From Zygnema circumcarinatum (taxonomy: Eukaryota; Streptophyta; Zygnematophyceae; Zygnematales; Zygnemataceae), in assembly GCA_037447605.1 (NCBI GenBank), contig CM074817.1, forward strand, positions 1,541,174 to 1,605,173: a stretch of DNA of 64,000 nt, written 5' to 3'. A program made the translations under genes and the position numbers. The notes under the pieces are model-generated. The model was given only the letters and a program-made list of their open reading frames with translations. It ran no database searches and was not told where the DNA came from. Positions 22,399-35,529 of the stretch are shown here, piece by piece. Every line of letters starts with the position of its first letter. Within the stretch, counting starts at the first letter, position 1.

Positions 22399-24909
22399 AT
22401 GGCATCTGGAGGCAGCAACGTTCAGAATCTCGGCCCTTCCACAGATGTTCTGGAGATTTTCAATTCCCCAAATCCGGAGGGGGTGAAAATTCCTCGCATC
22501 GGATTGGGAGTATTCCAGGTGATTACTCCCTCAGATATACAGCAAGTGTTTCACAGTATTGAATGTGCAGGTGAGGGAAATCATGCAATTAGAGCTAGCA
22601 TATGGCAGCTTGGATTGGAAACGCAGTAGGATGTTGCCTCTTGAAGAACTAGTTTAGTAGAGCTGATTTATAGTCACAACTGTGCAGCTAGAATTTTGGT
22701 AGTTTTGCGGTGTTTCCGTTTTGGGACGATGTCGAGGTATAGGTTTCCCTCTTGTTGATTTCCAGCAGCTTGACATTGCCCAGACTATTGCGCATGACAG
22801 GCATCATCAAACGAGACTGAGCAGGCAGTGAAGGTTGCCCTAGAGGAGGGCTATCGCCATATCGACACTGCGGCCCTGTACAGAAATGAAGGAGCTGTCG
22901 GTGGGCATTTTTCTCACTATTTGAACAGATCCATTGATGTCTTGTTCTGTAAAATCTTTCTATACCTTCATATAAGTGTCAGCAATAAAGGCGAGAGTCA
23001 TGGAAAGCTTATCCTTTTGTTCACAGCCTTGTCGTAATTATAGGAATGTCCACCTGTTAAGTCATCTACTTCTGCAGTTGGTGGAAGGCATGTATGAGAA
23101 GGGGACGGTTCTGGGAGGGTTGGCAGGGCAGGCAGGGCAGTGAGAGCATCCGGCATTCCCCGAGAGGAAATATTCGTGACAACAAAGCTTTGGAACTCCG
23201 ATCACGGCTTTCAGAAGACATTGCAGGCCTTCGATCGAAGTCTTTCACAGTTGGGGCTGGAATATGGTGAGTTGCCGATGCTGCTGCTCTCTCTTCACTT
23301 CTCTTCCATTTCCATCAGACTTTCTTTTAGTGTTTTTCCTGTTCGGGCATTGTACTGCAAGTGTGAGCATACTCAAAGAATCAAGTTTTTGACAAGGTTT
23401 TCCCTTCTTGTAATATGTTCTCTCCATCTAAAAGTCAGTCCTTGTATTTCCCCTTTTCCAGACCATTTTCAGCAGATATGTGAGCTTAAGGTAGGCTGGT
23501 GACTTTTGAGGGGCTGTTTTTTGCAGTCGATCTGTACTTGATCCACTCCCCCATGCCTGCTCAGCAACGGCTTGAATCCTGGCGAGCCATGGAAGCTATT
23601 TTGGCTTCTGGAAAGGCGCGTTCAATTGGTGTCAGCAATTACGGCATTGCTCACCTGGAGGAGCTTTTTGCCAACTGTTCCATTCGGCCATCCGTCAATC
23701 AGGTTGATCTCTTTATCTCTAAGGAGCTTTTGGATTGCAGTTGCTGGGAGTCGATTTCTGCAGCGGCACAGTCAATATGTACTTAGATTAGAGTTTCATG
23801 ATGTAACGTTTGCGCGCATTTTGTTGGCATAGTTAGCAGGTTTTAGTTCCCTAAGCTTCCCGAAAGAGTTGATTGCGATGATGTGAAATAGGAGACCAGG
23901 TCAGCAGAAATAGCAGAGTTACTGCGGTTTAAGTCTTTCACAGGAGGGGGAGGGGAATGGGCTCTTCCCAGATTGAACTTCATCCATTCTGCACGCGTGT
24001 GAAACTTGTCCAATATTGCCAAAATGCCGGCATTGTTCTTGAGGCATATTCTCCACTCACAAAAGGCTATCGTCTGAATGACCCCCTCTTGGTCCAGGTA
24101 AGCTCCACTGATCATGAACGCACTGTGACGGAAAACATCACATCTGAACTTCTGATATGAAACCACTTTGAAGGTCACTCCACCCAGTGTCATAGTGAAC
24201 AAAATTAGGGTTAAGTAGACTGAGCTCATTCTGCATGAAAGTTTCTTTGTGAATGAGGGAGCTAGCTTTTGCAAGGTATGTGGGAATCGGAGGGATTTTC
24301 TGTTTACGGCTTTTTTGCTCAGAAGTTGGAGTATTTGGCTCTCAGGGTTGCTGTTGGGTGCTGCAACTTTACTGCAACTTTACAACTTTACTTTGCAACT
24401 TTACAACTTTACTTTGCAACTTTACAACTTTACTTTGCAACTTTACTGTGACAGCTTGGGAAGAAGTATCAGACGACGCCAGCACAGGTCCTGATTCGTT
24501 GGGGATTGCAAAAATATTTTGTTGTGCTGCCCAAGTCAGTAACTCCGGCGCGAATTGCTTCTAATGCTCGGGTGAGGAAATCTGCACACCCTGGCTGCTG
24601 CTCTGCACTCATATGGACTGCCTCATGGTGGATAGTTTCTGCATTCCCGTTTTGCGAGACAAAAGATTAGAAACCAACGAACAACTCTAAGCAGTGCTGG
24701 AGTACAAGTGGGGTTTACACTTTTGTAATGTCCTTCATTTTTACTCTAGATGATTGAGCACCTTTCTGCCACCGACTGAAAAATTAACATTTGTTGTCTC
24801 CCTTCAATGCCAGGTGTACGATTTTGAGATTTCTGGAGAGGACATGAGCCGCTTGGATGCCCTCAATGAGAACTTCGTGACTGGGTGGGATCCCACCACC
24901 TGTCCATAG
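22399..24909 (+). CDS. Aldo-keto reductase
   Basis: This is an NAD(P)H-dependent carbonyl reductase of the (beta/alpha)8 aldo-keto reductase family. Proposed exons are 22399-22518, 22801-22900, 23132-23266, 23527-23702, 23972-24097, 24455-24571 and 24814-24909, giving 289 aa in phase. Family motifs appear in order: [24 protein letters not shown] (catalytic Asp and Tyr), [13 protein letters not shown] (Lys), VDLYLIHSP (His), RSIGVSNYG, the substrate/cofactor stretch VNQIELHPF, and the NADPH-site [10 protein letters not shown]. The complete catalytic tetrad suggests an active enzyme; its substrate cannot be told. An ATG at 22243 in the same frame would add 52 residues, perhaps a transit peptide. 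Intron 5 carries a 20-bp tandem repeat next to its acceptor. Confidence 0.9.
24363..24447. repeat. 20-bp tandem repeat in the aldo-keto reductase intron
   Basis: About four tandem copies of TTGCAACTTTACAACTTTAC run to within about 10 bp of the 3' splice site of intron 5. The pyrimidine-rich units supply the polypyrimidine tract. Confidence 0.9.
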
Positions 24910-27031
24910 TGCAACCAGAACAAGCAGACTTAAAAGCAGTCTTGTCATGCGACTTTCATTTTAGGTACTCCATATCGGATCGTATCCCCTCGTCACTTTG
25001 CTGATTTTGGAAAGCAATTGCTCTGTGCTCAGTTCAACAAGTTGTGTCTTTTTGCAAACGAGCTTCACCAATTCTGTGACTGTTCCTCTTCACGTCCTTC
25101 GAAAGGGTTCCAGGGACTGCTTCGCTCTCTTGTATATAGAAATAGAGGCGTTTCGGAGGTGTCCATGTTTTTCAATTGGCTTGAAGGGCCATCAAGTACT
25201 AAGAAAGAAACCGGTCCAAACCTGATGCTGAAGAGAATGTGTAACAATGGCACTGGACGAAAACTTCCCTGGGTAATCAAATGGGTCTATGGCTATGCGG
25301 CGATGCGGTTCGACGATGTCCGCCTTTGAGCAACCAAAAGCTGTTGTTGAGGCAGAGTTTAAAGGCATTGCCGTTAAACGATGTGTGGTCGGATGGTCAT
25401 CATTGGTTGGTTGCTTGTTGGTGGTTGGTAGTTCGGTTGCTACGCTGCTAGTTGGCTGGTTTTTATTGTTTGGTTGGCTGCTTGGTCCCTTGATAGGTTG
25501 GTTGAACAAGTATGGTGTAGTATTGGTTCTAAAGGACAACATTGGTGAGCTCGGCAAGTGAGAGAACGCAAGATCAATATTTCAATAACGGGAAAAAACA
25601 ATGGACATGTAGACCCATTATCAAACTTGCTGACCTCGACAACTTACTGTTCTCATAAGATTAGAATGCCACCTGTCATATTGTCCTCAAATTGGCGATG
25701 TCTCTTGCCTGCCAAAATCATGACAAAAGAGTTCTCGTTTTCCAGCTGTACACGGCAGACCGCATCTGAGGGAAGCCGTCTACTTGATACCACTCAATAA
25801 CAATAATACTTTGTGCGCCCACATGTTCCTACTCGATTGCTTGTTCAGAGCCGTCAGTCAGAAACTTCGGCGGCTGTAAGCAAAATGGAATGCAGACCTC
25901 CCCCTACTCCTCCTTGAGGCTTCCCTTCCCGTCACCTTCCTTTTCACAAAACCACGCAATGCCTGTTTCCAGACTTGAGGTGAGCCGACGGGACCCCTCT
26001 CACCCAGAGGCTTCTGAAGAGCGCCCACACCTTCCGCCGCCTTCCACAGGCCGCAACTCCATACAAACACGCGCAGGAAAGGCCCGCCCAAACTACTGCA
26101 TGGAAGCGCCCATGGATAAAGGAGAATCCATCTTCTTCTGCGGTGACAAGACATGCATATCATAAGCAGTGCACATCTATGCGGCTACATGCATAAGCAG
26201 TAAAGAAAGAACCCATCTGTACTTGCTATCCTTAAGGAGCTAAATGCCTCGGCCCAGACATTCCTAAGAAGGCGTTTTTTGAACTTTTGCGATAAGTACC
26301 TGCTTCTTTAGAAGAGCGCACTCTCACCGAGGGTGAGGAAACAATTGGTTCTACAGGAAGGGGTGAACCGGGTGAAGGCGGAAGGAAATCGCTATCCAAA
26401 GTTGAGCCCTTTGGCTGATAATCTGATCCCTCTTCTCCCCACAGCCAAGGAACAAATCAACAAGCACACATCTATCTCTCTGGAGATGACCCGATTCTGA
26501 AAAGAACCAACTCCTATAGATGGGGCTGGAAGTGTAATCAAATTTTCTACTGTTGCCGCGGAACCTACATTCAAGTTTAGCTTTGAAACTTATGCTTCCT
26601 TGAAACTGCTGTTATGACAAAGCCAGAATTCTCCCAGAGGATTAAGCACCACCTTCAGGCTATAATTGAAAATCAAGAGCTCTGAGTTCTGAGACCTTTA
26701 CCCTGCAAGTGAACATTGACAGGTTTTCCTTCAAGAGAGTGCCTTCTTGAATTGGGCATGGGCTGCCCTCTCACGCATTAAAATAGTGATTTCCTAACAG
26801 AGCGCAGAGCAAAGTGCTTTACCAGCCTCCACCAGGTCCGCTGGAAAGACCGTCAGCTGTTCTCCACTGGTAAGATCTTTCCCTGTCGTGCCTGCACCAC
26901 CAATGACCCCTATAAGTCAAATAGATAAAAGCAAGCCCTCACCTTTCTCCCGTTCCAAGGCTGAAGATTCATATACACAGGACTGACAGTTGCCCTTAGA
27001 GTAATAAACGGCGAGCATGCCCGTCTGACCT
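24910..27031. other. Intergenic region between two converging genes
   Basis: The aldo-keto reductase (+) and the aspartic protease (-) converge on this 2.1-kb stretch. It holds GGTTGGTT-type simple sequence at 25390-25510 and otherwise unremarkable spacer. Open frames here are short and have no coding motif. Confidence 0.55.
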
Positions 27032-30000
27032 CTACATGGCTGCATGGACTCTTATTAAGGACCTACTGAGATTGTGCTCACAGTTGATAGCTCGCCAGCC
27101 GATTCTGTTGTTGGCTCGATCAAACAGCAGGTCAAAGTTCTGTAACCAGGTGTCTGCCCCCCCATCCACTTCGTCTTCAATGCAAACAAAGAGAAATTGT
27201 GTTCAAGTGTATGCTGCAAGTGCAACATTGACAGAATCACAAAAGTGAATCGCTGTCTACAAAGAGACATGTCTTTTACATACGTCGAGGATGTAAAAAA
27301 TTGACGATGGCAGAGTGTAGCTCACCACCCAAAACGATATCGGAACGGGCAGAAGGAGCTGCTGCAAGGCATACAGTAGACTCATAGTCGAGAGCCTGTG
27401 CCAAATCCAACGTGTTTATTGGTAGTTACATATCTTGCCGTTGAATCAGAATCGCGCTTCCGTGCAATCAGACTATAGTGACACATTTGGATTTTTTCTC
27501 CAAACCAATTTTTCAAACCATTCTGTTTGCAATTAAGTGGACGCGAGACTCAAACTAACCTCTGACACGAGGTAATTGAATGGCGGAACTATCCACGCAA
27601 AATTGTCCACAGTAATAAGAGTCAGAGAAGGAAAGAGGCGCAGAAGACGTGCATTTGTCCTGCAAGGAAGGCAGCAAGGAGGAAAGGAGTTGCTCCTTAT
27701 GACCCACCGCTTCTCCTTCTCACTATCTCTAACATACACACTCTCTCTCTCGCGCTCTCTCTGTCAATCTGTTTCCTCGCTCCACCTAAGTCCCAAAGAG
27801 ATCAAGGGGAGCTTAAGAGTTGTTGCTGACCATATCACACTTAAAAGCAAATTTATCTATCTGATGTAGAGCTTGGATAGGAGCTCACAGTGGACCAAAG
27901 GATAGGTTGAAGCAGGTCAGGTTTAGGGGTCCTGAAAAAACTTCTTGCACTCCAACTGCTGTAAGGACCTGTCATATATAGAGAAGCCAACGAGTCACAA
28001 AAGAAAATGAAAAAAAAAAGCATATATTTGAAACTTCCTGTCATATGCAAGGAAAGGAACATGAACTCAAAAGCATCCCAAAAGCTGCAGGACACCAAAG
28101 CTCGTACCATGGACTGCAGAGAAGCATAGAGCTCTGCTGGGAGTGATGTGACAGTTGATCCAGTGTCCAGGATGGCGGCCAATGGAAAAATGCCACCTGC
28201 TTGCAAGTTTGTGGTGCCCCATGCAATGCCTTTAACATGGATCACATAATACGAGCTGCGCCCCCCTGCAGTACTTTCTGCTTCAGCTTCCGCCATCATA
28301 TCCCACCACATCAACTCAAAAAGCAAACACCTCTTATCCAGCCGAGTTATACGGAAAGAGAAGAAGAGAAAGAAGAAGACGAAGAAGAAAGGAACGAACT
28401 CCAAGAAGAGAAGAGTTCCAAGGCAGAGGATGAATTTTTCAGCAGCGTCTTCCTCTTGCTAATCACTCCTACAGTAATTGCTAAACTTGTGGAAGGAATC
28501 GTATCCATACTCAGCTGCAGAACCGTGCAGAGCAGTATAAGTGGCTCCCCTTGAGAGCTCCGATCGTCCCAGAACAAGGTGGCCTCCTGTCCCGTCTCCC
28601 TCCAAGCAGAGAGAGAACGAGTCCGCTATAAAACTTGCAGCAGCCAGTTGGCTCACCACTGAGTAACCCTGCCTCCCGAGGCCCATCAGCCCATCAAAGG
28701 ATGCTCGATGCAGAGTGTTCCCATCCTGAACCTGCCCACAACTGCCATGTGGCTCCTCCATGCCAACATGTAATGAGTATTAGGGGCTCATGTAGCTCAT
28801 GTTTCTCCTTCCTCTCTCGTAAGTTCAGTTTCCTATCTCACCCTCCGACTACTATTTTCCATATTGACCGTTGAGTGTGAGCGCTTCCAATTGCAGGGTC
28901 ACAGGGTACGAATGCTTACCCAAATGCAACAGGTGCAGAAGCAGACCCAATCATGAAATTGTCCTTAAGAATGCGTCCTGCCGTCGTACTCCTGTCGCCA
29001 TAGACATAGTAGTATTGGCAAAGCTCGTCACTCTCTGCAAAGGGCACTAAAGCTTCAGCTGATGCGTTCCGCTGCAGAACCTCCATGGATGCCTTTGCCA
29101 GCACGTGGCATCCCACCTGAGAAACTAAGTCTGCGGAAAACTTCTTGCAAAGTTCGCTCCCACAAGGGATCACTTCAAGGGTTTTTGAGGCACGGGAATC
29201 GAATGGTCTACTAGCTGTCTGCAGACATAACAAAGTAAAACAGAATCTGACTTAATCTGCGAGATCAAAATCAGATTCCGCTGAGTGCTGAGAGTATGTG
29301 TGAAGGAATGGAGATAAATCTGAGGAACGAGGTCGGTGAAGTGAAGGCAATGGTAAGCATATATGATGAAAAGATCTGAGCAACTACATACCCCGTGCAG
29401 CAAAGTTGTCGCACAGACAATGCAGTCACAAGGCACCCAAAGAAGGTCGCTTCCCGTGTCAATCTGCAAGTTGAAGAGCTGCCGTTGAGCCCCTATAGCG
29501 ACTGTCGCATAATAACCTCTGCATACCGAGCCATCAAAACCTTAGAAACAAACTCTTCATCAGGGGGAGTTTAACCCCATAGCAAACCATCAAGCAGGAG
29601 AGCAGAACTGTCGCATTTGACAGAAATGTCGACGGTGGAAGTTGCACGTGAAACCAATGAATCACTTTTTGACAGAGTTGCTGAGATGTCCTAATCCTCT
29701 GAAAATAAAGGAATGTTTCGTAATTTTACGAATCTCAAGTACGACAACAACATGAGATATGCTATCACCACCTCTCCTGATGTGCATTGGATACATACCT
29801 ATGCATTCACGGAAACTGCACTCCAGTTCTTACTAGACACATTAGCTCCTCCATGTTCAGAAATTAGCTAAACACAAACATTACAACAAGAAAACGAAAT
29901 GCACCTTCTGAAAGAAGGCCAGAAAATCTCAGCGAAGTTTGACGACACTGCATATTGTCTTTTAAAGAGTTGCACAGCCAGGCACATGCTTACCCACTGA

Positions 30001-31032
30001 CGTAGACTCCTCCCCCAAGATGAAACCCCATCTGTGACGCTGCACTTGCATCTTGCAAAGCTCGGCGTCGGACCCCCTGCCGCGTCATGATTTGATTTAA
30101 ACCCTGAGGACAAAACAATGGTGATGCTCACTCTTAAAGCAGATGTACGATAGGAGGCCGTGTAAGTTACAGCTGGAGAAGGCAAGGATGGAACGAACGA
30201 GTATGCCCTTGCCAAACTGATTCTGTATGCTCCGAGGTCTCAACGACCATGTGTGTGCAGCTAGCACGGCTCACTCAGAAAAATTGGCAGCATAACAATG
30301 GTGTGTGATGAATGTGCACTATATCTCATCAGCCATCTTGTGATACTCCTAAATCTTCAGTTTCTGAACCAGAGCATCAATACATGGTCAGAATATACCT
30401 CGTCTTGGGATGTAGTCAGCACTGCCTGCTTCACAACAGGAAAATATGCGGCAGGGCCTGATATCTGAAGCCATGGCGGAGCTAAATGAAGGTTTCCGAC
30501 CAGAAGGCTGTTTTCAGCATGTGCTTGAACTCGATCCCGCAGGGCAGCAACTTTCTGCTGGACCTGTTCATCGCCACTGCCATGTTACTGAACGGATGCA
30601 AGCCATTTTCTTAGTAAGGCGATTACGGCTTAGAATGCGAACAGTTACCTCGATGATTCGTCAGAGTTTGAATAGTTCAACATTTTCCAAGGAAGAGAGA
30701 GAGGAAATAGACAAGTCTAAAGAAGAACGGAAAGTAGAAAAATGAGCAAAGCAGCGGAAAGGAAGACGAAAGGAAGAGACGTGGTTTGCAGAGGGGAGGA
30801 TGGAGAAGCAAGCTTATGAGGAGAAGGCGACAAGGGTGAGAGCTTGAAGCTTAGGGGGGAGAAAGAGCTGCAAGGTACAGGAGGTGTGCAAGGAGAAGAA
30901 TGAGTGATGGCAAAAAGGGACAGCAAAATTTGAGTGACGTACCTGTCCTGCTGGAATCTGCAGTGCCACAATGCACCACGCATGCAATGTTGCCAAAAAA
31001 ACCTCTGTGGAGAAAAAGGAAGTGAACCCCAT
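27032..31032 (-). CDS. Atypical plant aspartic protease (A1 family), 11 exons
   Basis: This is a secreted or membrane-route aspartic endopeptidase. Exons in transcription order are 31032-30943, 30563-30399, 30103-29994, 29518-29392, 29218-28920, 28741-28473, 28265-28108, 27968-27889, 27659-27560, 27395-27326 and 27153-27032; phases agree and give 529 aa. A hydrophobic signal-like N-terminus (EVFLATLHAWCIVALQIPAG) leads to VYVSGGYYATVAIG. The first active site is IDTGSDLLWVPCDC and the second ILDTGSTVTSLP. Between them lie Cys-rich segments typical of plant atypical proteases (EVIPCGSELC, VAFGCGQVQDG, GLMGLGR). The C-terminus has DIVLGDTWLQNFDLLFDR, the usual closing motif. Both catalytic Asp residues are present, so activity is expected. 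The least certain exon end is 28473. Confidence 0.9.
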
Positions 31033-32464
31033 AGTCTCAATTCCTGTGTCAAAAAAACATCCAATGTACTCCCCTATCTCATAAAATAGCCACGTGCTGC
31101 ATTGACTCAATCAAATCAAAGCTGACTTTTTCTTCAGGAACATTGAAGCCTAACGTTACGTTAACTGCAGGCAAGACTGTGAACACCAGCAACGACTACA
31201 TTCAGGCCATTTCCACTCTTTGTCCACTCTGAATCTCAATAAACCTTACGACTATGCAGTGTTCAATTGAAATTTTCCGCACGGTTTCAGTGCTCATCTT
31301 GCCACATTTTCAAAACAGATTTGGAGATAGTCTCCAAGTCATGAATACAAGAATGCCACAAAGTGCAATTAACCTAAGCATGCATGCGTCTTCACGATGA
31401 TTGTAAATACTGGAGAATACTAGAAAAAAAAATCCAAAAACTTGCCTGCTTTTAGCCATGCTTACTCAAAAAATCTAAGTCGATTGTAGTTCCAACTACA
31501 GTCGAAGTGTAACTAAAAACACTTCTGTGTCTTCAATTTTCTTGACTATCACTTCTAAACGCTTTAGTATTACTTAAAGTATGCGACGTGAAGTTGTTGA
31601 GTAGTCAATGCGCAACAATTGCCTTCCAGAGTCGTCCTACAGAGCACCACATGTGTGCTTCCGAATCGGAAACAACAAGATGTAACAGCTGGCAGCACTT
31701 CTAGTGCAGCTTCAGTTTCAAGATTCCAGTGCAGTCATCTGCTTCATTATAGGTTTCCATTTGGTGGTCGACCAATGAGTTCTTCACTCTACGAAATGCT
31801 TGAGCACATGCCTCTTGCCACACCGCACACTCAATGAAAAAGCCATTGAGCAATCCGAAAAAAACACTCTATTTGCAGCATTGCTGCAACTTGCATTGTA
31901 TGCGCGACACGGCATTAGTGAACTACAGTATGTTAAGAATTTAAAGCCCACATACGCCACAAACTTGTTTAGAAATTTCAAACAAGTTCCAAAACGGCAG
32001 GGAATAATCTGGTAAAATGGCATGCAGATGCAAGAGAAACAGAGGTCCATTCTGCTCAATCACAACCACTTACACTTCTTTCCTCTGCTGCCGCTCTCAA
32101 GGCAGCTGCGGGGCTGCCCTCCTCTCCACCCTACCCGCGCCCGCCATATCCAAACATCTCGGCCCTGCCTGAAGCCCTGCCAAGACCAAAACCTTCACAG
32201 CCCGCCCTTCGCGCGTTGCAAGCAAGCGCTTTTCAAACCGTCCAGCTTCGTCCCCCTCTTGCACATGTAAGCTCCATCAACAAATGTTTTTTAGGGTGCC
32301 CGACTGACGTGGCATCTCATTATTGGGCTATTTTTAGTCCAAAGTTAAAGATGCGATGTAGGTCAACGGTCCTGAAATCCTGAAACAAGTGCTGCAGACT
32401 TGCAGTGCAGACGACTGCGCCACACTCTCCCTCGCAGGCGCGAGCGAGAGCGAGAGCGAGAGCC
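31033..32464. promoter_or_regulatory. Divergent intergenic region between aspartic protease and taspase genes
   Basis: The two genes are transcribed away from each other from this 1.4-kb region, so it should hold both promoters. I see no other gene. A GAGCGAGAGCGAGAGC run at about 32440-32460 abuts the taspase start. Confidence 0.5.
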
Positions 32465-35400
32465 ATGGCTCCCTTCCTGGTGGCAGTGCACGCAGGCGCA
32501 GGCTTCCATGCTCGCTCCAACGAGCCTCGTTACAGGGCCGCCATGGCGCGCGCCTGCTACGCCGCTGCGGCTGTGCTCGAGCGTGCGGGCGGAACCGCCC
32601 TGCAGGCTGTTGTGGCAGCCGTGCGCACTCTTGAGGTGCGCCATCAGGAGCCGCTAGGCTCGCGCAACTGTATATGGATTTCAGGGATAGATTGGGAGGA
32701 GGAGGAGCTGAGAGAGGGGTGGGCTGGCAGGAGGAGCCTCTCACGAATGCAGGCCGTGGCGCTAATTTGACCGAGGAGGGCCGGGTGGAGTGCGATGCGA
32801 GCGTGATGGCGGTGGAAAGACGCAGCTTTGGTGCAGTCGGAGCTGTTCCTGGTGCGACCTAATGCTGACCCTGCCCTGAAATTGAACTCTTTAAGACGTC
32901 TCGTATCATTTGTAGGAAAGGATGGAGTGGGCAAGGAAATCAAAGAGGTAGCGAGACTTCGCAGCTGAATCCATCTCTTTACCTTCACTGTCGCAGTTCT
33001 CCAAATTGACTTTTGCTTCAGGTCTCTGTTGAACACAATCACATGTATTTTTTTCTTGGCCAAAGGAGTAACTCCCATAACCCTCTCAGATAAAAAAGTT
33101 GAGGCAGAAATCGGTTTCTTCCTGGGACATGCAGGGGTGAGATGGCCCGTGGAGGTCGCCTACAAACTGGCCTTGGAGGCGCAGAATGGGCCCCTTCCTC
33201 TTGGCAGAGTGCGGCCAATGTAAGGGCCGTATGGCTGATTCTTCCCTTCCTAGTAGTTTACAGAATAAAAACAATTTTAAGTGACGCGAGCGAAGCCTAT
33301 GGCTGTGGTTGCTTCAAAAAATACTCTGCCTGTGCTGATGCTGCAGAACGTTTCCGGGAGTGCAGATTTTTGGTGGGCGAAGGAGCACGAGCGTGGGCTG
33401 TCAAGCACTGTCCAGAGGCTGTGATGTCATACTCCGACACATCTTCAGTGAGAGTCACACCAATGGGGGGGTTCCTAGATTTTCCAGCTAGTTGTGAATC
33501 TTTCCACCTTCGAAAACAATGGGTGTAGTTTTCTACTACTGCAGTGCGCATACAAAAGGAGCCTCATTTATGGGGAATGGACAGGAGCTGATGTCTGCAG
33601 GACCTTGTGACCAAAAGGGCTCACAAGCAGTGGGAGCGGTACACCTCCATGCTGCATGCAGTCTCACAGACCGAGATGTGCCCTCGTGAACCTCTGAAAC
33701 GGAGTTCTCCGGACGGTGATTCCTCACTTCAGGAAGCTTCCTCGAAGGTGAGTGGGGTTGAAGCCGAGCAGGAAAGCTGCTTGTGACAGCCTGTAGCATG
33801 TTTAGGACGAGAGGTTTGTGCTTATTTAGTGTTTCTTTAAGGTTCTAGATTTGCAGTGAGTCTTGGCTTTTGAACAGAACACTTTCTTTCCAAGTGCATC
33901 CGACGGTGTGTTTGGGATGCTGCAGCTGCTTTATCAGACTTCGCTGTGTAGAGCTACTTGCGCAGGGTGCAGCAGAATGTTGGCAGTTCCTTCATTGCTA
34001 ATGGATGGGCATGTCATGCAGGGCAGCGACTCAACACTGGGAGCCATGAATTGGAGACGCATGAGAGGCCTGCAACACCTGTTATGGGACTGAAGGAGGA
34101 ACTTGATAGGTGTGCTGCAGCAGGGGCAGACCAATCTGTAGTGGAAGTGGCGGCAATAAAGTATTCGGGTGAGGTGGATGAAAAGGAGGAGGAGGGGGAG
34201 GAGGCGACGTGTGATATTCTGAGTGACACAGTGGGGGCAGTCTGCATCGATGGAGCAGGAAATTCAGCTGCTGGGGTCTCCAGCGGGGGCATTGCTATGA
34301 AGGTGCATTCCTGCTTCACTTGCAGCCTCGTTATGCTGCAGAATCGTCCATCGCTTACTCCCTACTAGACGCCGCAGTTGCTCACCTCATAGGGCAAGAT
34401 GATATTCCCTGTTGCGGCAAGTCAAACTACTAGCAGAATAAGACGAGCCACCTTAAGCAAATATGAGGGTTTCTGCAGGTAAGTGGCCGTGTTGGCGAAG
34501 CCGCCGTTTATGGATGCGGCTGTTGGGCCCAAGAGGAGAGTGGAGGTTGCTACTCTGCTGCAAGCTGTACAGGCCTTGGAGAGGCTATCATGCATGCTGC
34601 ATTGGCTCGAACATCCTGTGAAGCAGCTGCAAGGTGGAAAAAGTTGCTGTGCCACTGCATTGCCGCAGAACACCAAAAAAGTATTCCTGATAATATTAAG
34701 TTAGGTTAGGTTAGGTTAGGTTAGGTTAGGTTAGGTTAGGTTTGGTTAGGTTAGGTTTAGGTTTGAGTCACAGCCAGATGTGATTCAGACTGTAATAGAC
34801 TTTTTGTTGAAGAGTGCAGGGACGAGAGGGGACCTGCTGCTGCATGTGAGTGTCTGCTGCAACAAGTGGTCGAACACATTGAGACGGCTGCAGGCAGTAG
34901 CCCATGGCGACCTGCCGCCCATGCGGGCATCCTGCTACTGCAAGCATCCACTTCTTGCCAGGTTAGGCCTTTTCTGAGGACTCCCTATGTGTAATTCTAC
35001 TTTCAATGACTTGATTTTTAAGGCGTGAGATGAGAGCATGTGCGAGATGTCTGCTCAGATTCTCTCGTGACGTCAGCCGAGCCCGCACTTGAAAACGTCG
35101 GTTGCTTCTGATGTCTCCTCGTCTGAGATAAATGCTGGACTGCCTTTCAGCAGATGTATACAAAGGTTTCGGCATATGTTTCATTTTCATGTGCATGTGT
35201 GCATATGTTCTTGCAGAAGCCCAGCCAAGAACGGAAGTTGGCAGCTGTAGAAATTGTTGCGTCTCACAGCGCCAAGTCCTTTGCTGTCGCGTACTTCTCT
35301 TCAAACATGAGGCAGCCCGAGGTCTGTGCTTCAGTGCCCTTGTTGTGATCAGCTCCATGTATGTTTCTTGCAGCTCCTTTAATAGTGTTAGCCTATGCAT

Positions 35401-35529
35401 ATGCGAGTATTCACGCACTGCTTGTTTGTCTGCTTGTGGCTGCAGGCAACAATGCTGCGAAGTCGCCCTCCTGACACAAGCGGTGATAGAAAAATGAGCA
35501 CTCTCTGCGTGCGCGTCGTTTTCGGATGA
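32465..35529 (+). CDS. Taspase-like threonine aspartase (Ntn hydrolase, T2 family)
   Basis: The family makes a proenzyme that cleaves itself before a Thr, which then acts as the nucleophile of an aspartate-directed protease. Exons are 32465-32635, 32731-32851, 33135-33219, 33366-33447, 33601-33747, 34027-34302, 34479-34633, 34778-34961, 35217-35321 and 35446-35529, giving 469 aa. Motifs in order are FLVAVHAGAGFH, LTNAGRGANLTEEGRVECDA, RVRPIFLVGEGARAWA, the self-cleavage site SDTVGAVCID (Asp-Thr near 34230), VSSGGIAMK, GRVGEAAVYGCGCWA, AHAGILLLQAS and AVEIVASHSAKSFAVAYFSS. The Thr is present. The exon 7/8 junction could shift by a few codons. Exon 7 itself begins GTAAGT. The intron after it holds a (TTAGG)n tract. 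Confidence 0.88.
34701..34767 (+). repeat. (TTAGG)n pentanucleotide tract in a taspase intron
   Basis: Eight exact TTAGG units are followed by TTTGG, two more TTAGG and TTTAGG variants. This is the arthropod-type telomere motif, but here it is a short intronic microsatellite ending about 10 bp before the proposed acceptor. Confidence 0.95.

Noticed and set aside
24363-24447. Possible CRISPR-like array
   Set aside because: The units are contiguous tandem repeats without spacers and lie in a eukaryotic intron.
25289-25561. Hydrophobic open frame of 90 codons
   Set aside because: It is built from GGTTGGTT-type simple sequence rather than a real transmembrane protein.
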